Of a DNA stretch of 9,185 bases, positions 6,091 to 9,185 are shown piece after piece. Each line of letters starts with the position of its first letter. The stretch's first letter is position 1. Where the stretch lies: assembly GCA_946481475.1 (NCBI GenBank), contig CAMLOB010000120.1, forward strand, positions 1 to 9,185, in the 5' to 3' direction. Position numbers and translations under genes: made by a program. The notes under the pieces are model-generated. The model was not told where the DNA came from. It made no database searches and saw nothing but the letters and a program-made list of their open reading frames with translations. The DNA is from an uncultured Chlorobiota bacterium (GTDB taxonomy: Bacteria; Bacteroidota; Kapaibacteriia; OLB7).

Positions 6091-9000
6091 CCAACTCATC
6101 GTCCCGCCGGTCGTGCTCGTCAACACCTGACCGTTGGCCGCCGGTGCGGCAGACGGAAGCGTATAGGTGATGTCGGCCGACTGAGTCCCGGCGACAAAGG
6201 CCGTGTAGTTGGTCCCCGAGGGGAAGGCTCCGGTCGAGGGGTTGGCCTCGTAGAACCGCAACTGGCTTGCTCCGTTGTTGTTGTTGGCAAGCCAGAGATC
6301 GGTGTTGCCGAAGACGGCCACCTCGCCGGCGGTCACGGTCATATCGAAATTGCCCGTATGGTTGGAAAGGAAACCGAAGGATCCGTTGCCGTCCAGCGTC
6401 AGTTCCCGTCCGCCGGCAATCGTCGTCAGCCGTCCGGTCACCCTGTTGCCGACCCCCCCTGCAACGGTCGAACCGGGGGACGAGTCGTCGATCAGGTTGG
6501 CCCGTCCGCCGGCGATAGTGGACTGATGAGAACTCGAGCCGATCTTGTTGAGAGCGCCGCCACCGATCGTCGACTGGTACGAGGCGCTCCCGATCGTATC
6601 CCAGAGTCCCCCGCCGATCACATTCGCTCCGGAACCGGCCGCGATGTAATTCCCCGTTCCGCCGCCGATCACCGCATCATCGGTATTGTTGCCGATGAAG
6701 TTGGAGAGACCGCCGCCGATGACGGTGTTGTCCGCCGTCGCATCGATGGTGTTGCCGGATCCACCCCCGATAGTTCCGTTGACAAGTCCGGACGCAATCG
6801 AATTGCCGCGGCCTCCGCCGACGGTGGCGTAGTTTGCGCCGACACTGTTTGCCGCACCGTTCAGTCCTCCTCCTGCAATCGTTGCGCCGACGATTCCGAT
6901 AGCCGCACTGTTCCCCTGAAATCCGCCGATGATGTTCGCGCTCGTCCCGTTCGGCTCGAATCGCATCACTCGTCCCCGTCCGTCCGTGCCGGTCGTGTTT
7001 CCGTTGTCGACATGAATCTGGAACGCCTGATTGTCGACCGTGCCGAGGAAGTCCGTGCCGGGACTCGTCCCGGCGTTGCCGCTTCGGCTCCACGCGCTGT
7101 CGCTGACGTTGACCGACGATCCGGCCGAGACCGCATCCCAGTCGAGCGTAACCTGCGTGCCGGAGACCGAGGCGACGGTCAGGACATCGCCGACGATACC
7201 GGCACTGTCCGGAAGCAGGTATTCGATATCGGCCGCCTGGTCGCGCGCGCCGAACGACGTGAAGTTTGTCGTGCTCGGGAACGTTCCCGTTCCGGTTTCC
7301 GATTCGTAGAACCGGATCGTCCCCGGCGTACCGTCGTTGTTCGCCAGCCACAGATCGACGTTGCCGAAGAGGGCGATCTCATCATCCGACACGGTCATCG
7401 GAGTGGCGCCGTTGTTGCCGGCAAGGAATCCGAAACTCAGGTCGGAATTCAGCGTCAGGTCGCGACCTCCCGGGATCGCCGAGTAATCACCACCGGTCGT
7501 GTTGTTCCGGCCGCCCGCAGCCACACCGTAGTCCCCGCTCACCGTGTTCCCCTCACCGCTCCCCACAAATCCCGCTTCAGCCCGCACGATGTTGTTTGTC
7601 CCAGCAACGATCGTACCGTATCGGCCGTTGGTGGTCAGGCTGTTGCCGACGCCGCCGCCGATATAGCCGTACTGTCGTCCGTTCTCGATCGTGTTGTCCC
7701 GGCCGCCGTTGATAACGGACAACTGCGACGAGGTATAGTTATTCTGACCGCCGCCGATGACGGCCAGATCGTCGTTGATCGCATTCCCCTCTCCGCCGCC
7801 GATCACGGAGAGTTCACCGTTGTTCGTGATCGTGTCGTTCCGTCCACCGCCGATAAATGCGTGGGGGCCGTTGACCGTGTTGTTCTGTCCCCCGGCAATC
7901 GTCGAATAACCCGATACGACCAGATTGTCGCGACCGCCGGCGATTGTCGTGTATATCGAGGAGACGGTGTTCCCCTGTCCGCCGCCGACCGTTCCCCGAT
8001 CACCGCTGACCCTGTTGTTCCGGCCGCCGGAAATCGTTCCCGACTCTCCGTCTATGGTGATGCTGTTCTGGAAACCGCCGCCGATAACCGCACGGCGTCT
8101 TCCGGTTTCGATCACGTTCTGATCGCCCCCCCCGATAACGCCGTAATCCGATGCGATGGAATTCTGCTCCCCTCCACCGATCACACTGTAGTCGTCGCTG
8201 ATCCCGTTCCTCTCACCCCCGGCGATCACCCCATAGGGGGCCGTCGTCGCGACGGTGTTGTTCCCGCCGCCGCCGAGAACGGATCGGTCGCCGCCGGCGA
8301 CCTGCGTGGAGTTGCCCCGGAACAACTGAAGATCGACGGCGCCGATTCCCCGCGCATCACCCCCGTTGTCCCGCTGCAGACTCCCGTTCGTGTTCAGGAT
8401 CAGACTGTTGTCGTTCCCTCCGTTGACGTACACGTGCAGACCCTGCGCATCCGTGGTTCCGATAAAGTCCGTTCCCGGCGTTGTGCCGGCGTTCCCCGAG
8501 AGACTCCACGCGCTGTCGCTCACGTTGATTGCAGAGGAGCCCCAGTCGAGCGTGACCTGCGTGCCGGAGACCGAGACGACGGTCAGAACGTCGCCGACGA
8601 TTCCGGCACTGTCCGGAAGGAGGTATCGGATGTCGGCCGACTGACCCCGTGCCTCGAACGACGAGTAGTTCGTTCCGTTCGGGAAATTGCCGGTGGTGTT
8701 GTTCGCCTCGTAGAAGCGGATCTGTGAAGCGCCGTTGTTGTTGTTGGCAAGCCAGAGATCAGTGTTGCCGAAGACGGCGACCTCGTCGGCGGTGACGGTC
8801 ATATCGAAGTTGCCCGACTGATTGCCGAGGAAGCCGAACGAGCTTGCCCCGTTGAGCGTCAGTTCCCGTCCCCCCGGAATTGCCGAGAGTCGACCGTTGA
8901 TGACGTTCCCCGAACCCCCTCCGATGGCGCTTCCGGCCGAATTGTCGCCGATCTGTCCCCCGCTCCCCCCGGCGATCGTGGCCACCCAACTGCCGGCGCC

Positions 9001-9185
9001 GATTGCATTGCTCCCCCCTCCTATCGTCGTCTGCCACGATCCGTCACCTATCGAGTTGTTCGTCCCGCCGCTGATCACCGCATGTCCGGCACCCGATGCG
9101 ATGCTATGTCCGGACCCGCCGGAGATCACGGCATTCGACACTGCAATGGAGTTGTTCTCTCCACCCGCGATTACGCTCTCAGCCG
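5734..9185 (-). CDS. Giant repetitive surface/adhesin-like protein with YadA-head-like IGGGxxNxI repeats (N-terminus outside window)
   Basis: The frame stays open to the window edge (AESVIAGGENNSIA precedes the GTG at 9141), so 1149 C-terminal residues are visible and the start is missing. Three arrays of a repeat of about 15-17 residues, 'h-x-x-V/T-I-G/A-G-G-x-x-N-x-I', alternate with linker modules. Each linker reads ELTL..., 'E-V/I-A-V/L-F-G-N-x-D-L-W-L-A-N-N', then RFYE, F-P-x-x-T-N and A-D-I-x-Y-x-L-P. Similar Gly/Asn repeats form left-handed beta-rolls in YadA-type heads, so a long extracellular fibre is likely. The C-terminus (about 5734-6090) is a Gly/Asp/Asn-rich beta domain ending GDRLTFIHANGGWVLWHLN. 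It has no recognisable YadA membrane anchor and no obvious type IX sorting tail. Function is inferred as adhesion or surface coating; a phage tail-fibre-like protein is the main alternative. It converges with the plus-strand regulator. Confidence 0.85.
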   Translation of the reverse strand, partial: AESVIAGGENNSIAVSNAVISGGSGHSIASGAGHAVISGGTNNSIGDGSWQTTIGGGSNAIGAGSWVATIAGGSGGQIGDNSAGSAIGGGSGNVINGRLSAIPGGRELTLNGASSFGFLGNQSGNFDMTVTADEVAVFGNTDLWLANNNNGASQIRFYEANNTTGNFPNGTNYSSFEARGQSADIRYLLPDSAGIVGDVLTVVSVSGTQVTLDWGSSAINVSDSAWSLSGNAGTTPGTDFIGTTDAQGLHVYVNGGNDNSLILNTNGSLQRDNGGDARGIGAVDLQLFRGNSTQVAGGDRSVLGGGGNNTVATTAPYGVIAGGERNGISDDYSVIGGGEQNSIASDYGVIGGGDQNVIETGRRRAVIGGGFQNSITIDGESGTISGGRNNRVSGDRGTVGGGQGNTVSSIYTTIAGGRDNLVVSGYSTIAGGQNNTVNGPHAFIGGGRNDTITNNGELSVIGGGEGNAINDDLAVIGGGQNNYTSSQLSVINGGRDNTIENGRQYGYIGGGVGNSLTTNGRYGTIVAGTNNIVRAEAGFVGSGEGNTVSGDYGVAAGGRNNTTGGDYSAIPGGRDLTLNSDLSFGFLAGNNGATPMTVSDDEIALFGNVDLWLANNDGTPGTIRFYESETGTGTFPSTTNFTSFGARDQAADIEYLLPDSAGIVGDVLTVASVSGTQVTLDWDAVSAGSSVNVSDSAWSRSGNAGTSPGTDFLGTVDNQAFQIHVDNGNTTGTDGRGRVMRFEPNGTSANIIGGFQGNSAAIGIVGATIAGGGLNGAANSVGANYATVGGGRGNSIASGLVNGTIGGGSGNTIDATADNTVIGGGLSNFIGNNTDDAVIGGGTGNYIAAGSGANVIGGGLWDTIGSASYQSTIGGGALNKIGSSSHQSTIAGGRANLIDDSSPGSTVAGGVGNRVTGRLTTIAGGRELTLDGNGSFGFLSNHTGNFDMTVTAGEVAVFGNTDLWLANNNNGASQLRFYEANPSTGAFPSGTNYTAFVAGTQSADITYTLPSAAPAANGQVLTSTTGGTMSWDDHLGLSNSSSTVPTMQLENTNGSGTALEVVDGNTVLAYGNGTGATIPDDVTVWVVDDNAVGTSGVTAALPTGGTNGQFLYVLYNDADNGSVGGNAVSTGDRLTFIHANGGWVLWHLN
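6091..6390 (-). repeat. Linker module C (third copy)
   Basis: It encodes GSFGFLSNHTGNFDMTVTAG through LWLANNNNGASQLRFYEA to QSADITYTLPSAAPAANGQV and ends GTMSWDD. Its first half is nearly the same as linker A at the DNA level: 6271-6356 against 8731-8816, exactly 2460 bases apart, with about six differences by eye. Its second half differs from both other linkers, which carry YLLPDSAGIVGDVLTV instead. Confidence 0.75.
6391..6936 (-). repeat. IGGG repeat array C (about 10-11 units)
   Basis: Units include ATVGGGRGNSI, GTIGGGSGNTI, TVIGGGLSNFI, AVIGGGTGNYI, NVIGGGLWDTI and STIGGGALNKI, ending in TTIAGGRELTL. The spacers between cores are mostly small and polar (Ser, Ala, Gly, Asn), like array A and unlike the charged array B. 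Confidence 0.8.
7137..7455 (-). repeat. Linker module B (second copy)
   Basis: It encodes SFGFLAGNNGATPMTVSDDE, ALFGNVDLWLANNDGTPG and AADIEYLLPDSAGIVGDVLT, closing with VTLDW. Its second half matches linker A in DNA (7137-7240 against 8541-8644, about ten differences by eye). Its first half is the most diverged of the three. It is followed in the protein by NVSDSAWSRSGNAGTSPGTD, which also has a close copy after linker A. Confidence 0.75.
7456..8310 (-). repeat. IGGG repeat array B (about 18 units)
   Basis: This is the longest array, with about 18 units counted by eye, such as GVIAGGERNGI, SVIGGGEQNSI, GVIGGGDQNVI, STIAGGQNNTV and SVINGGRDNTI, ending SAIPGGRDLTL. Glu, Asp and Arg are common at variable positions (GGERN, GGRDN, SDDYS, ETGRRR). 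Late units are degenerate (GTIVAGTNNIV, GFVGSGEGNTV, GVAAGGRNNTT). Confidence 0.8.
8541..8850 (-). repeat. Linker module A (first visible copy)
   Basis: It encodes SSFGFLGNQSGNFDMTVTAD, LWLANNNNGASQIRFYEA and QSADIRYLLPDSAGIVGD, closing with VTLDW. It is a mosaic: the N-terminal half matches linker C and the C-terminal half matches linker B. Confidence 0.75.
8851..9185 (-). repeat. IGGG repeat array A (about 7 units visible, continues beyond window)
   Basis: Visible units include SVIAGGENNSI, AVISGGSGHSI, AVISGGTNNSI, TTIGGGSNAIG, ATIAGGSGGQI and SAIGGGSGNVI, ending SAIPGGRELTL. The spacers DGSW, AGSW and DNSAGS resemble those of array C, so A and C are more alike than either is to B. The array runs off the window edge. 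Confidence 0.78.

Noticed and set aside
5743..8727. A 994-codon open frame on the plus strand, antisense to the giant repeat protein
   Set aside because: It is in exact codon register with the minus-strand gene, so a stop could arise only opposite TTA, CTA or TCA codons, which this GC-rich gene avoids. Its translation is Arg/Val/Pro-rich with no domain, whereas the minus strand gives clear repeats.
9139..9141. GTG at 9141 as the start of the giant protein
   Set aside because: The same frame continues upstream to the window edge with another repeat unit (SVIAGGENNSI), so this is internal.
5734..9185. CRISPR array or DNA tandem repeats, suggested by regularly recurring 'gccgccgat' and 'gttgttcc' strings
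   Set aside because: The periodicity is codon-level, from the IGGGxxN protein repeat; unit DNA varies and there are no constant repeats with unique spacers.

Overview
The window is about 9.2 kb of moderately GC-rich bacterial DNA. It has three genes on the plus strand, one long gene on the minus strand, and no RNA genes, mobile elements or CRISPR. Two traits suggest, without proving, the Bacteroidota/Chlorobiota (FCB) side of the bacterial tree. One is the regulators made of tetratricopeptide repeats (TPRs), a coiled coil and a LuxR-like helix-turn-helix (HTH). The other is the surface-protein linker with 'LRFYE...GTNYT.F.A..QSADI.Y.LP' wording. No marker gene is present to settle the lineage.

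Layout. Positions 1-877 hold the 3' part of a TPR/coiled-coil/HTH regulator. A 686-base non-coding gap (878-1563) follows, ending in a perfect 20-bp palindrome, a -10-like hexamer and a clear ribosome binding site. Positions 1564-3150 encode a MACPF (membrane attack complex/perforin) pore-forming protein with a three-fold repeated C-terminal domain, closed by a strong hairpin terminator. A second gap (3151-3546) carries a candidate promoter. Positions 3547-5625 (reading frame open from 3502) encode a complete second regulator, paralogous to the first and also followed by a hairpin. From the opposite direction, 5734 to beyond 9185 encodes a giant repetitive surface-type protein. It has at least three arrays of a YadA-head-like 'IGGGxxNxI' repeat separated by related linker modules. 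Its N-terminus lies outside the window.

How the parts may fit together (inference). The pore-former sits between two paralogous regulators on the same strand, each transcribed separately. This suggests one or both regulators control it. The palindrome just upstream of the MACPF gene is a plausible operator, and a degenerate relative lies in the candidate promoter of the second regulator. The convergent adhesin-like gene is probably independent, although both proteins could act at cell contact. The most unusual content is the MACPF/regulator cassette and the mosaic architecture of the giant repeat protein, which has neither a recognisable trimeric-autotransporter anchor nor an obvious type IX secretion tail.
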